In this document: piece by piece, positions 8,335 to 16,867 of the stretch
How positions within the stretch are numbered: the stretch's first letter is position 1
Layout: every line of letters begins with the position of its first letter
Assembly (NCBI GenBank): GCA_028722515.1
Contig: JAQYGS010000003.1
Span: 1 to 33,611, forward strand
Reading direction: 5' to 3'
Length of the DNA stretch: 33,611 nt
Source: Clostridia bacterium
Lineage (GTDB): Bacteria > Bacillota > Clostridia > Lachnospirales > Lachnospiraceae
The notes under the pieces: generated by a model
The model's input: the letters and a program-made list of their open reading frames with translations, nothing else
The model's database searches: none
What the model was told of the DNA's origin: nothing
Position numbers and translations under genes: made by a program

Positions 8335-9171
8335 TTACTGTTCTATAAAATGAACAAGATCAAGTTTTCCCCATCCCTGAAGATTTTTGGGAAGTCCCAG
8401 ATCCTGAGCACTTTCCATTAACTTCATCTTTATTTCCACATTGGAAATAAATGGGTTCTTTTCAAGCATAAGAGCGCAGGCTCCGGAAACCAGAGGTGTT
8501 GACATGGATGTTCCGCTTTTTCTCCCATATCCGTTATCAGGTCCGGGCGCACAGGACATGATATGACTGCCCGGTGCCACAATATCCGGTTTACAGATAC
8601 ACTCAAAAGTGGGACCCCTGCCTGAAATAGCCTCCTTGCCCATAAGCATATCGCTGCAGCCTACTGTAATGATCTTCCGGCTGCTTCCGGGTGCTGTAAT
8701 ACTTCCAGGTCTTGGTCCCTGATTCCCGGCTGCAGCTACAACTACCATTCCTTCATCCCAGAGTTTTTCCACGCCTCTTATGAGTATTCTGTGGTCTTTT
8801 ACAGTTCTGCAGGTTGTGCCTACAGATATATTCACGACCCGGATACCATACCGGATTTTATTTTCCGAAATCCAGGCACAGGCCTTCAGAACATCCTCTT
8901 TTTTTCCATTTCCCATGTGGTCCAGTACCTTTAATACAATAAGTCCACAGCCCGGAGCAATTCCTGTGATTCTTCCTCCTGAGCCGGTACCATCTCCGCC
9001 AATAATACCACTGACATGAGTGCCATGCGAATTATCATCATAAGGGGCTCTTCTTCCTGATATAAAATCGCGAAAAGCCCATATGCGTCCTGAAAAGTCC
9101 ACATGTGGATAAATCCCGGTATCAAGGACAGCAACTCCTATCCCTTTTCCCGTATATCTTGTTTTTTCCAC
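8335..9171 (-). CDS. Subtilisin-like serine peptidase (S8), no signal peptide or prodomain
   Basis: A 278-residue subtilase consisting of little more than the catalytic domain. The triad is Asp17 (VAVLDTGIYPHVDF), His49 (DDNSHGTHVSGIIGG) and Ser222 (SGTSMSTPLVSGA); the oxyanion Asn150 is in AAAGNQG. The start is a GTG at 9171, 8 bases after GGAGG; an overlapping ATG at the same spot is out of frame. There is no hydrophobic N-terminus and no chaperone-like propeptide, so it is probably cytosolic, like intracellular subtilisins, although the short N-terminal inhibitory extension of those enzymes is not evident. Substrates are unknown. It lies 84 bp upstream of icd, which has its own promoter, and is divergent from a 50-aa membrane protein gene. 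Confidence 0.92.
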   Translation of the reverse strand: MEKTRYTGKGIGVAVLDTGIYPHVDFSGRIWAFRDFISGRRAPYDDNSHGTHVSGIIGGDGTGSGGRITGIAPGCGLIVLKVLDHMGNGKKEDVLKACAWISENKIRYGIRVVNISVGTTCRTVKDHRILIRGVEKLWDEGMVVVAAAGNQGPRPGSITAPGSSRKIITVGCSDMLMGKEAISGRGPTFECICKPDIVAPGSHIMSCAPGPDNGYGRKSGTSMSTPLVSGACALMLEKNPFISNVEIKMKLMESAQDLGLPKNLQGWGKLDLVHFIEQ

Positions 9172-9322
9172 AGATACATCCTCCGAATATAAGAACAGAA
9201 CTTATTTTATTTTATTCGGAAAATATACTTTATGTTATTTTGCCAATTTTCCTGCATAAAATGTATCAAATCCCATGAATATGCAAATACTTCACATATC
9301 AGAATCAAAAAGGAGGAATTTT

Positions 9323-9475
9323 ATGATTCTTTTACTGGTCATTGCATTTTTCATATTTCAGACCTTTATCCTTCTGTGCTGTGTAGCTGCCGGGGATGAT
9401 GCCAGTTCCCAGGAAATTTCCGATCAGGAACAGATGGAGTTCATACAGGAATGGAAAAAAGCCCATCACCGATGA
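9323..9475 (+). CDS. Small single-pass membrane protein (50 aa), function unknown
   Basis: The ATG at 9323 follows a strong AAGGAGG (6 bases away), so this start is preferred over upstream in-frame ATGs that lack one. The protein has one N-terminal hydrophobic helix (MILLLVIAFFIFQTFILLCC) and then a short acidic and polar tail ending EWKKAHHR. No family is recognised. It is flanked by the divergent subtilase gene and the convergent glmS, with only 4 bp between its stop and that of glmS. Confidence 0.65.
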   Translation: MILLLVIAFFIFQTFILLCCVAAGDDASSQEISDQEQMEFIQEWKKAHHR

Positions 9476-9479
9476 ATAA

Positions 9480-11318
9480 TTATTCTACTGTCACACTCTT
9501 GGCCAGATTTCTTGGTTTATCCACATCCAGTCCTTTTGCCACACTGACATAATACCCCAGAAGCTGCAGTGGAATAATAGCAAGAGAAGTGGCAAAATGA
9601 GGATCTGTCTTTGGAATATATACAGTAAAATCAGCAGTATCCTCGATGTTATAATTTCCAAAGGTTGTAAGTCCCATAAGGTAAGCACCCCGGCTTTTGC
9701 ATTCTACCATATTGGAAACTGTCTTCTCATATAAGCCGTTCTGGGTCAGTATTCCAATTACAAGAGTACCCTCTTCAATCAACGAAATGGTACCATGTTT
9801 TAATTCTCCTGCAGCATATGCCTCGGAATGAATATAGCTGACCTCTTTCATCTTCAGGCTTCCTTCCATACTGATGGCATAATCAATTCCCCTGCCTATA
9901 AAGAAAACGTCTCTGGCATTTGCCTGTTTGGATGCGAACCACTGAATCCTTTCTTTATCTTCCAGAACCCGTTTGATCTTATCCGGAATCGTCTGAAGTT
10001 CCTCCAGAAGTTCATGATATTTTTCCTCTGTGATCTCTCCCCTTACCATGGCAAACTGAATTGCCAGTATATAAGATGCAACAAGCTGTGTGCTGTATGC
10101 TTTGGTTGTCGCAACTGAGATTTCCGGTCCTGCAAGAGTATAGAATACATTATCTGCTTCCCTTGCAATGGAAGAACCGACTACATTTACGATTCCAAGT
10201 GTTCGGATTCCTCTCTTTTTCGCTTCTCTTAATGCTGCCAGGCTGTCCGCAGTCTCTCCTGACTGACTTACAATGATCACAAGGCTGTCAGATGGCATAA
10301 TTGGGTTTCTGTAACGAAATTCTGATGCCAGCTCTACACGTACCGGAATTCTGGCCAGATCCTCAATCACATACTGGGCTTGCATTCCTACGTGATAGGC
10401 AGATCCGCATGCTACTATAAAAATCTGGCTGATTTTCTTAATATCCTCATCAGACAGGCCAACTTCCGAAAGATTGATCTCGCCATCTTTGATCACAGAA
10501 TTCATAGTATCTCTTACTGCCTTGGGCTGTTCATGAATTTCTTTTATCATGAAATGTTCAAATCCTGACTTTTCCGCCGCTTGTGCATCCCATTCGATCA
10601 GTTTGGGTTCCTTCTGGATCTCATCTCCATCCAGATTGTAAAATGTGATCTCGCCCTTTCTTACTCTTGCCATCTCCATATTGCCGATATAGTATACATT
10701 TCTTGTATATTTCAAAATTGCAGGGACATCAGAGGCAATATAAGATTCTCCATCTTCCACTCCAAGAATCATGGGGCTGTCTTTTCTGGCAACATAAATC
10801 TCACCCGGATAATCTTTAAACATAAGGGCAAGAGCATAAGATCCCCTGATCCGGACCATGGCATGGTTAATGGCATCTACAGGAGTTCCCAGGTATTTCT
10901 TATAATAATAGTCCACCAGCTTCACAGCTACTTCTGTATCTGTATTGGAATAAAAAGTATATCCCTTGCGGAGCAGTTTATCCTTTAATTCCTGATAGTT
11001 CTCAATAATTCCATTATGAACTGCAACTACATTGCCGTCATCACTCATATGGGGATGTGCATTGGTCTCTGACGGTTCCCCATGTGTTGCCCATCTGGTA
11101 TGGCCTATGCCGCAGGTTCCCGGAACAGACTCTCCATCGTTGGTCTTCTCAGCCAGTACCTTCAACCTTCCTTTCGCCTTTATGATCTCTGTATCTTTTT
11201 CTCCGTCACGGACAGCAAGTCCTGCTGAATCATATCCTCTGTATTCAAGTTTGGAAAGTCCATATAAAAGAACTGGCGCTGCCTGATGCTCACCTGTATA
11301 TCCAACAATACCGCACAT
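9480..11318 (-). CDS. glmS: Glutamine--fructose-6-phosphate aminotransferase (isomerizing)
   Basis: GlmS makes glucosamine-6-phosphate, the first step toward UDP-GlcNAc for the cell wall. The start is the ATG at 11318, because the mature enzyme must begin with the Ntn nucleophile Cys (MCGIVGYTG) and AGGGAGG lies just upstream; a longer frame to 11462 is spurious. The 612-residue protein has the glutaminase domain (GHTRWATHGEPS, NAHPHMSDDGNVVAVHNGII), two SIS domains (ACGSAYHVG, SQSGETADSLAAL, SVATTKAYSTQL) and the canonical C-terminus DKPRNLAKSVTVE. The leader (11319-11376) was checked for a glmS ribozyme and has none. Promoter at 11377-11405. Confidence 0.97.
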   Translation of the reverse strand: MCGIVGYTGEHQAAPVLLYGLSKLEYRGYDSAGLAVRDGEKDTEIIKAKGRLKVLAEKTNDGESVPGTCGIGHTRWATHGEPSETNAHPHMSDDGNVVAVHNGIIENYQELKDKLLRKGYTFYSNTDTEVAVKLVDYYYKKYLGTPVDAINHAMVRIRGSYALALMFKDYPGEIYVARKDSPMILGVEDGESYIASDVPAILKYTRNVYYIGNMEMARVRKGEITFYNLDGDEIQKEPKLIEWDAQAAEKSGFEHFMIKEIHEQPKAVRDTMNSVIKDGEINLSEVGLSDEDIKKISQIFIVACGSAYHVGMQAQYVIEDLARIPVRVELASEFRYRNPIMPSDSLVIIVSQSGETADSLAALREAKKRGIRTLGIVNVVGSSIAREADNVFYTLAGPEISVATTKAYSTQLVASYILAIQFAMVRGEITEEKYHELLEELQTIPDKIKRVLEDKERIQWFASKQANARDVFFIGRGIDYAISMEGSLKMKEVSYIHSEAYAAGELKHGTISLIEEGTLVIGILTQNGLYEKTVSNMVECKSRGAYLMGLTTFGNYNIEDTADFTVYIPKTDPHFATSLAIIPLQLLGYYVSVAKGLDVDKPRNLAKSVTVE

Positions 11319-11376
11319 ATTTAATTCCTCCCTTACCTGCAATATATCTGATCTGGTTTTAAGATTACTAAGCATT

Positions 11377-11405
11377 ATTAAAACATTAATAAGAATAATT
11401 GTCAA
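11377..11405 (-). promoter_or_regulatory. Sigma-A promoter of glmS
   Basis: On the minus strand TTGACA (11400-11405), 17 bp spacing, TTTAAT (11377-11382), giving a short leader of about 50 bases before the glmS ATG. Confidence 0.75.
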
Positions 11406-11421
11406 TCTTCCGTTTTTGCAC

Positions 11422-11466
11422 AAAAATACCGAGGTGCAGTTTTTCGTACTGCACCCCGGCATCTTT
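11422..11466 (-). terminator. Intrinsic terminator between the two-TM protein gene and glmS (symmetrical)
   Basis: GGTGCAGT pairs with ACTGCACC, extended by CCG/CGG across one mismatch (11429-11459). On the minus strand it is followed by TATTTTTG, which terminates the gene ending at 11510. T-rich sequence also follows on the plus strand, so it could act both ways. Confidence 0.8.
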
Positions 11467-11509
11467 TTGTCATTTAAACTTTCACTATGGATTTTTGTCT
11501 GTTTGTCTT

Positions 11510-12517
11510 TTATTCATAGTTCATAACAAGGAATATAGGCTTGATCGCCATAATCTCTTCATATTCTTCCTGTTCTACAGAAACACTGGAATTCAGTGCC
11601 TTAAGGTCTGATTTGAGTATTCCCAGTGACTCTGATATGGTCTCACTCCGTCCTTGCAGAAGGATATCTTTTATACGCTTCAAAACCACAGGATGAGCAT
11701 AACGGGCAGGTATTGGAAATCCGGGATATTTTCCCACATATTCTTCCATAGCTTCTACTGCTTTTTTCATACGGTTTTCAATATACTTTTTGTTATTTTT
11801 CGCCGTAGGCAAAACATGAGCACCGGAAAAAAGAAATATTGCAGCCAGCCCGAACAACAGGAAATACATAGCAGATCCTGCATGATTAACCAGAGAGTAA
11901 ATCCCGTAAGCCAGAGAAACTACACCCATAAGATTAATAAACAATGCTACCCACTTGTATGCAGGATTACTTTTATCATATATCCTTTTATTTTTGGCTG
12001 CATTACTCAGTTCATTGTACAGATCCGGTTCTTTTTCCAGATAAGAATAAGAATTTTCCAGCACGCGGAGGCTTTCCTGAGCCTTTGGAGAAATTACCGC
12101 GGCTTTCTTCTCTGAAAGCCTTCTTTCTTTTTCTGCCAGTCGTTTCTCTGCTTTCTTACTGTGAATGGAAATCTCGGGATGAGTACTTCCTATGTATGAA
12201 AGGAGCCTGTCCACATCTTCTTCATGCTTAAAGATGCACTGTTTCTCCTGTCCATTATCATATTCAACTACCAGATAGGACAATGTTGCAAAAAGTCCTT
12301 TACCGGTAAAACCGCCCTTACTCATGGCAACTCTCTTAAACACACGCTGAACGGATGTCAGCTTCACATAATATCTTCGGTCAAGATAAAAGCTGTTTAA
12401 ATAGATTGCTTTCTCTCCCACTCCACAGGGACCAAATTTTCTGCACTTCTTTTTATCTGCTGCCAGTTCTTCCTGATCAATGGAAATTTTTCCTAACTGT
12501 CTGGTTTTAAAAATCAT
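11510..12517 (-). CDS. Unrecognised membrane protein with two adjacent TM helices
   Basis: The 335-residue protein is not recognised. Its N-terminal ~105 residues look like a beta-rich, PH-like module (AIYLNSFYLDRRYYVKLTSV, LSYLVVEYDNGQEKQCIFKH). A highly charged Lys/Glu helical segment follows (about 120-150), then two hydrophobic helices separated by a short loop (WVALFINLMGVVSLAYGIYS and SAMYFLLFGLAAIFLFSGAH) and a helical C-terminal region. There is no signal peptide, so the bulk is predicted cytosolic, anchored by a hairpin. The ATG follows AAGGAA. It lies 56 bp after cstA on the same strand; no terminator is seen between them, so cotranscription is possible. Confidence 0.7.
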   Translation of the reverse strand: MIFKTRQLGKISIDQEELAADKKKCRKFGPCGVGEKAIYLNSFYLDRRYYVKLTSVQRVFKRVAMSKGGFTGKGLFATLSYLVVEYDNGQEKQCIFKHEEDVDRLLSYIGSTHPEISIHSKKAEKRLAEKERRLSEKKAAVISPKAQESLRVLENSYSYLEKEPDLYNELSNAAKNKRIYDKSNPAYKWVALFINLMGVVSLAYGIYSLVNHAGSAMYFLLFGLAAIFLFSGAHVLPTAKNNKKYIENRMKKAVEAMEEYVGKYPGFPIPARYAHPVVLKRIKDILLQGRSETISESLGILKSDLKALNSSVSVEQEEYEEIMAIKPIFLVMNYE

Positions 12518-12573
12518 ATAAATATTCCTTCTTGTTTCGTAATGTCACATAATTTATGCCATAAATATTTGTT

Positions 12574-14019
12574 TTACTGTGCTGTCTTCGGTGTCTTTTT
12601 CGTTGCATATAAGAAAATTCCGAAGAAAACAATTGCTGCGATAATACCAACCGGATATCCTATAGCTGTGCTCAGATGCAGGCATTCCGGTGCGATCACG
12701 AAGTATGTAATGGATACAGCGCTCATGAAAACAGCCGGTACAACGGTAATCCAATAGTTCTTCTTTTCCTTGAAGAGGAACATACTTGCTGCCCAGAGAA
12801 CGATCATGGCAAGTGTCTGGTTCGTCCAGCTGAAGTAACGCCAGATAATCTGATAATCAATCTTTCCAAGTGCATTACCGATACCAAGAACTGCGCCAAC
12901 ACCAAGAACCGGGATGCAAAGTTTCAGACGGTTCATCATAGGTTTCTGATCGATCTTGAACCAGTCAGCCAGTACAAGACGTGCACTTCTGAATGCAGTA
13001 TCACCGGAAGTGATAGGACATGCGATTACACCCAGCATAGCCAGAACAAGTCCTACAGAACCCATTGTCTTGGAGCAGATATCGTATACTGTAGCAGGAC
13101 ATCCACCGCCCATTTCAAGAAGCTTGGAGCCTTCATAAATTGCACATCCTGCAGCAGCCCATACAAGTGCAATGACACCTTCACTTACCATAGCGCCGTA
13201 GAATACGCAGTGTCCCTGACGTTCACTCTTCATACAACGAGCCATCAGAGGAGACTGGGTAGCATGGAAACCTGAAATAGCTCCACAGGCTACAGTGATA
13301 AACATAAAGCTCCAGATTGGTGTTCCTGACGGATGCATATTCCTGAAGTTATTCCAGATCTCAGGAATTACGTATTCGGAATTAGTCATTACACCAAAGG
13401 CCACACCTACTGCCATAATAATCAGGCAGATACCAAATACCGGATAAATCTTACCGATGATCTTATCAATGGAAATAAAGGTTGCAATGAAATAATAGAT
13501 CAGGATCAGTATCAGCCAGAAGAGCTTGCTGGAAAGAATGTTATCCATACCAGCATTCTGGAACAGAAGCTGAATCAGTCCGGCAGGTCCTACTGCAAAT
13601 ACAGTACCAACCATGATCAGAAGAACAACGCTGAATACACGCATTACATTCTTCATAGCTCCACCCAGGTAAATTCCGGTGATCTCAGAAACAGATGCAC
13701 CATTATTACGTTCGGAAAGCATACCGGCGAAATAATCATGTACACCACCGGCAAAGATGGTACCAAATGTGATCCACAGGAACACAACCGGCCCCCAAAG
13801 TGCACCGGTCAGAGCACCAAAGATCGGTCCAAGGCCGGCAATGTTCAGAAGCTGTACAAGGAACAGTTTCCACTGAGGCATAACTACATAGTCAACGCCA
13901 TCATTGATCTTAACAGCCGGAGTCTCTCTGTCATCCGGTGCAAAGGTATTCTCTACGATCTTACCATAGACGAAATACCCTCCAATTAAAAGAGCAAGAC
14001 AAATGATGAAACTAATCAT
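12574..14019 (-). CDS. cstA: CstA-family transporter (carbon starvation protein)
   Basis: The 481-residue polytopic protein has the CstA family layout: an N-terminal helix (ISFIICLALLIGGYFVYGKI), GPIFGALTGALWGPVVFLWI, the conserved FAGGVHDYFAGMLSERNNG segment, SGFHATQSPLMARCM and ITSGDTAFRSARLVLADWF. CstA/BtsT/YjiY proteins import peptides or pyruvate; the substrate cannot be read from this sequence. E. coli CstA is about 700 residues, so this is the short form found in Firmicutes. The ATG at 14019 follows AAAGGAGGG. The gene has a promoter at 14068-14095. A long open frame on the opposite strand (13333-13989) is a shadow of its codon usage. Confidence 0.92.
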   Translation of the reverse strand: MISFIICLALLIGGYFVYGKIVENTFAPDDRETPAVKINDGVDYVVMPQWKLFLVQLLNIAGLGPIFGALTGALWGPVVFLWITFGTIFAGGVHDYFAGMLSERNNGASVSEITGIYLGGAMKNVMRVFSVVLLIMVGTVFAVGPAGLIQLLFQNAGMDNILSSKLFWLILILIYYFIATFISIDKIIGKIYPVFGICLIIMAVGVAFGVMTNSEYVIPEIWNNFRNMHPSGTPIWSFMFITVACGAISGFHATQSPLMARCMKSERQGHCVFYGAMVSEGVIALVWAAAGCAIYEGSKLLEMGGGCPATVYDICSKTMGSVGLVLAMLGVIACPITSGDTAFRSARLVLADWFKIDQKPMMNRLKLCIPVLGVGAVLGIGNALGKIDYQIIWRYFSWTNQTLAMIVLWAASMFLFKEKKNYWITVVPAVFMSAVSITYFVIAPECLHLSTAIGYPVGIIAAIVFFGIFLYATKKTPKTAQ

Positions 14020-14067
14020 AAAAAACCCTCCTTTGAAGTTAAATAGTGTAATTTCCCCATGCTTTTT

Positions 14068-14095
14068 ATTATAGTATATTTTGTTGCAAAATCAA
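14068..14095 (-). promoter_or_regulatory. Promoter of cstA
   Basis: On the minus strand TATAAT (14068-14073) is preceded by TTGATT (14090-14095) with 16 bp spacing. The leader is about 40 bases long and ends in AAAGGAGGG. Confidence 0.7.
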
Positions 14096-14245
14096 GCTTA
14101 AATTTTGAATATTTTCAATTTTTTATCCTAAATTTTTTTATGTTTTTAAAATTATTTTGTATATTTTAGACATTATATCTGTTTGTACAATATTATAATT
14201 GTATAATTTCACAAGCATGCAAAAAGGAATTTCTTATTTGACAGC
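14096..14245 (-). other. AT-rich gene-free upstream region of cstA with one palindrome
   Basis: No ORF of note. Long A/T runs are interrupted by an inverted repeat, TACAAT-N6-ATTGTA (14186-14203), about 90 bp upstream of the cstA -35. It could be a regulator site, but no family-specific match is evident. Confidence 0.3.
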
Positions 14246-14288
14246 AAAAAGGCAGGAAGACCGGTCGGGCCAGTTTTCCTGCCTTTGT
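14246..14288 (-). terminator. Intrinsic terminator of the amino-acid ABC operon
   Basis: AAAGGCAGGAA pairs with TTCCTGCCTTT (arms within 14248-14285) and TTTTT follows on the minus strand. It lies 23 bp past the ATPase gene stop. Confidence 0.9.
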
Positions 14289-14310
14289 ATTTTTCTTTTG
14301 CCTGTTCAGT

Positions 14311-15057
14311 TTAAAGCACTTTATTCAGGAAATCTATGGTACGTTTTTCCTTAGGATTGAGGATCACTTCCTGAGGAGTTCCCTCTTCCACAATATATCC
14401 GTCATCCATAAAGATCACTCTGTCCGCCACTTCCCTTGCAAATCCTATCTCGTGGGTTACTACGACCATTGTCATGCCATCTGCTGCCAGCTGCTTCATA
14501 ACCTGGAGAACCTCACCTACCATCTCCGGGTCCAGGGCACTGGTAGGTTCGTCAAACAGCATGATATCAGGTTTCATACAAAGTGCCCGTGCAATTGCCA
14601 CACGCTGTTTCTGACCGCCGGACAGCATAGCCGGATACACTTCGGCTTTTTCTTCCAGGCCTACCTTTTTCAGCATTTTCACTGCCTGATCATGGGCTTC
14701 CTGTTTGGAAGCTTTCTTCAGATCTACAGGTGCAAGCATCAGGTTTCTGAGAACATTCATATTGGAAAACAGATTAAAATGCTGGAACACCATTCCGATA
14801 TTCTCCCGCATTTTATTGATATCGATCTTCTTATCTGAAAGATGAAATCCATCTACCACAATATCTCCTGCAGTAGCATCCTCCAGCTTATTCAGGCAGC
14901 GCAGGAACGTAGACTTGCCACTTCCTGACGGTCCAATGATAACTACTACTTCCCCTTCATAAATGTCTGTAGAAATATCAGACAACACTTCAAGATCACC
15001 GAAGCATTTCTTCAGATGAGATACATGAATCTTCACATTATCTTTATTAACGGCCAC
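14311..15057 (-). CDS. glnQ: Polar amino-acid ABC transporter, ATP-binding subunit
   Basis: The 248-residue ATPase powers import by the permease encoded just upstream. It has Walker [18 protein letters not shown], a Q-loop in [10 protein letters not shown], signature [15 protein letters not shown], Walker [16 protein letters not shown] and the H-loop VVVTHEIGF, all typical of the GlnQ/HisP family. It starts with GTG at 15057 after GGAGAGGAGG and overlaps the end of the permease gene by 11 bp, which indicates translational coupling. It is the last gene of a three-gene operon ended by the terminator at 14246-14288. The amino acid transported is not determined. Confidence 0.95.
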   Translation of the reverse strand: MAVNKDNVKIHVSHLKKCFGDLEVLSDISTDIYEGEVVVIIGPSGSGKSTFLRCLNKLEDATAGDIVVDGFHLSDKKIDINKMRENIGMVFQHFNLFSNMNVLRNLMLAPVDLKKASKQEAHDQAVKMLKKVGLEEKAEVYPAMLSGGQKQRVAIARALCMKPDIMLFDEPTSALDPEMVGEVLQVMKQLAADGMTMVVVTHEIGFAREVADRVIFMDDGYIVEEGTPQEVILNPKEKRTIDFLNKVL

Positions 15058-15715
15058 GGTTCAGCCTCCTCTCCAGTCTCTTGGCAACTACAGACAGAAT
15101 GGTAATTACGATAAGGTACATAATACCAACGATTCCCCATGTCTGGAAAGACATAAAAGTATTGGCCTGTACGTTCTTGGCAGTATTGACCAGTTCCGGA
15201 AAGCCGATAACAGACAGAATGGATGTATCCTTCAGAGTTATGATAAACTGGTTGATAATACTTGGAATCATTGTCCTTATTGCCTGTGGAAGCACAACTC
15301 TTACCATTGCTCTCCAATAGGGAAGGCCAAGGCTCCTTGCTGCTTCCATCTGACCCTTGTCTACCGACTGGATACCTGCACGGATGATCTCTGCCATATA
15401 AGCACCACAGTTTAAAGCCAGACAGATGGTACCTGCCTGCAGTGCAGACAGATTAAAGGACACCCCTACCATATTATTAAAGAAATAGGGAACGCCAAAG
15501 AAAACAAAATAGGCAAGAACGATCATAGGGACGCCACGGATCACATCTACAAAAATTCGTGCAATTACATTACAGGCTCTGTTCTTCAGAACACTGAGAA
15601 GTCCAAAGATCATACCAAGAATGCAGGCAAAAAACAGACCGCAGAGAGCCAGAAGAAGGGTCTGGCCCATTGCCCTGAGCAGCAGGCTGCCATATTTGGT
15701 CACAATTAAAGCCAT
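15047..15715 (-). CDS. Polar amino-acid ABC transporter, permease subunit
   Basis: A 222-residue His/Glu/Gln/Arg-family (HisM/GlnP) permease with about five membrane helices. The N-terminal helix [20 protein letters not shown] is followed by the family segment [17 protein letters not shown], and the EAA loop that contacts the ATPase is [27 protein letters not shown]. The ATG follows AAAGGAG. It lies between the binding-protein gene, with an attenuator-like hairpin in the 85-bp gap, and the overlapping ATPase gene. Confidence 0.94.
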   Translation of the reverse strand: MALIVTKYGSLLLRAMGQTLLLALCGLFFACILGMIFGLLSVLKNRACNVIARIFVDVIRGVPMIVLAYFVFFGVPYFFNNMVGVSFNLSALQAGTICLALNCGAYMAEIIRAGIQSVDKGQMEAARSLGLPYWRAMVRVVLPQAIRTMIPSIINQFIITLKDTSILSVIGFPELVNTAKNVQANTFMSFQTWGIVGIMYLIVITILSVVAKRLERRLNRGR

Positions 15716-15734
15716 TAATCAGAAGCTCCTTTCA

Positions 15735-15769
15735 AAAAGGGGCCCTGAATGAAATATCAGTGCCCCCTT
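15735..15769 (-). terminator. Intercistronic hairpin between binding-protein and permease genes (partial terminator)
   Basis: On the minus strand AAGGGG pairs with CCCCTT, with a bulge and further weak pairing in the loop, followed by TTT. Such hairpins after binding-protein genes usually let the binding protein be made in excess of the membrane parts. Here that is inferred from position. Confidence 0.55.
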
Positions 15770-15800
15770 GTATATTATTTCTATAACAAGATCACGCTTA

Positions 15801-16646
15801 TTATTCAGCCTTTTCTGTTGTTTCCTCTACTGCCTCTTCAGTTGTTTCTTCTGTAGTTTCTTCTTCTGAACCCTTAGCGCCTGCTACAGCTTCCTCGCCA
15901 AGATATTTGGCAATGATCTCATCATATTTGCCATTCTCTTTAATATCTTTAAGTCCTGCGTTAAATGCATCCAGAAGTTCCTGATTGTCAGCATTAAAGA
16001 TTGCAAAACCATAAGGAGCTCCTTCGTTCTCAGAACCTTCCACGATCTTCAGATCAAGATCACCATCCTTAATGGAAGCAGCCATAATAGGTGTATCCTC
16101 AAAGCATGCAGCAACCTGTCCTCCAAGAACTGCCTGATACATTGTAGGTGAATCCTCAAAGTATGTGATCTTGAAACCATTCTCATCTGCCAGGCTCTCT
16201 GCATACTCGGCACCCTGTGTACCTGTCTTTACGCCGACCGTCTTATCTTTCAGATCAGCAAATCCTGTAATATCAGAATCAGCTTTTACTGTCATGCTCT
16301 GTGTTGCATTATAATATCCATCGGAGAACAGCCATCCGCTCTCTTTTCTCTCATCTGTAATGGAAGCGCCTGCGATCATGCCGTCAGCCTGTCCGGACTG
16401 GCATGCTGCGATAGCTGCATCCCATCCAAGACTCTTTAAATCATATTCAAAACCCTGGTCTTCTGCTACAGCTGCAAGAATATCAACATCAATTCCTACA
16501 AAGTCGCCGTTCTCATCTGTATACTCAAACGGTTTAAATACAGTATCCGTAGCAATGGTCCATTTCTTGTCTGCTGCTGCAACAGGAACTGCCATTCCCA
16601 GAACCATAATACCTGCCATCATAAGAGAAATCACTTTTTTCTTCAT
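15801..16646 (-). CDS. Amino-acid ABC transporter substrate-binding protein with acidic Thr/Glu tail
   Basis: A 281-residue family 3 solute-binding protein: DTVFKPFEYTDENGDFVGID, IAACQSGQADGMIAGASITDERK, KTVGVKTGTQGAEYAE and AVLGGQVAACFEDTPI are the usual conserved segments. The N-terminal signal peptide ends in PVAAADKK with a normal signal peptidase I site and no lipobox Cys, although such proteins are usually lipoproteins in Gram-positives. After the folded domain there is a low-complexity acidic tail (about 255-281) made of repeated EETTEE units. How the protein stays near the permease is unclear. First gene of the operon; ATG follows AAAGGAG. The leader has an operator-like palindrome and an early terminator. 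Confidence 0.93.
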   Translation of the reverse strand: MKKKVISLMMAGIMVLGMAVPVAAADKKWTIATDTVFKPFEYTDENGDFVGIDVDILAAVAEDQGFEYDLKSLGWDAAIAACQSGQADGMIAGASITDERKESGWLFSDGYYNATQSMTVKADSDITGFADLKDKTVGVKTGTQGAEYAESLADENGFKITYFEDSPTMYQAVLGGQVAACFEDTPIMAASIKDGDLDLKIVEGSENEGAPYGFAIFNADNQELLDAFNAGLKDIKENGKYDEIIAKYLGEEAVAGAKGSEEETTEETTEEAVEETTEKAE

Positions 16647-16694
16647 AATTCATTACTCCTTTACTCTTTTACTCTGATGAACTACCTTAATACT

Positions 16695-16729
16695 AAAAAA
16701 AGGCGCAAATAAAAAATATCGACGCCTTT
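16695..16729 (-). terminator. Early leader hairpin with U-tract (attenuator candidate) of the amino-acid ABC operon
   Basis: On the minus strand AAAGGCG (16723-16729) pairs with CGCCTTT (16699-16705) across a 17-base loop and is followed by TTTT. It lies about 7 bases after the expected transcription start of the operon, and no upstream minus-strand gene needs it as a terminator. It is therefore either an attenuator or a protective 5' hairpin. Confidence 0.55.
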
Positions 16730-16742
16730 GTCTTGAATGTAT

Positions 16743-16770
16743 ATTATCACATTTCTTTGTGATTTGTCAA
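16743..16770 (-). promoter_or_regulatory. Promoter of the amino-acid ABC operon with an inverted repeat in the spacer
   Basis: On the minus strand TTGACA (16765-16770), 16 bp spacing, GATAAT (16743-16748) with an extended TG element. The spacer carries a perfect inverted repeat, ATCACA-N6-TGTGAT (16746-16763), so a repressor binding there would cover both promoter elements. Confidence 0.75.
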
Positions 16771-16807
16771 TAAATTTTATTTGTCCTGAATTTCTCTTAA
16801 ATTTCTG

Positions 16808-16836
16808 TTGACTCGAACATTTGTTCGGTGTATAAT
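16808..16836 (+). promoter_or_regulatory. SOS promoter with perfect LexA box
   Basis: TTGACT (-35, 16808-16813) and TATAAT (-10, 16831-16836) are 17 bp apart. The sequence immediately after the -35 is CGAACATTTGTTCG (16814-16827), a perfect match to the CGAAC-N4-GTTCG LexA (DinR) operator of Bacillus and Clostridia. LexA would block the promoter directly. Confidence 0.92.
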
Positions 16837-16867
16837 ACACTCAGAAATCATATTAGGAGAATTGGTT

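Noticed and set aside
11319-11376. glmS ribozyme in the glmS leader
   Set aside because: The leader is only about 50 bases and AT-rich; none of the ribozyme's conserved core or pseudoknot pairing is present.
13333-13989. 218-codon open frame antisense to cstA
   Set aside because: It lies wholly inside the strongly supported cstA gene; the composition is low-complexity polar and there is no ribosome binding site.
15801-15890. EETTEE coding repeats as a possible CRISPR-like or tandem DNA repeat
   Set aside because: The repetition is at protein level within a continuous reading frame; units are short, imperfect and without spacers.
16808-16867. Upstream extension of the 95-aa SOS protein
   Set aside because: These codons cover the -35, LexA box and -10, so they are promoter rather than coding sequence.
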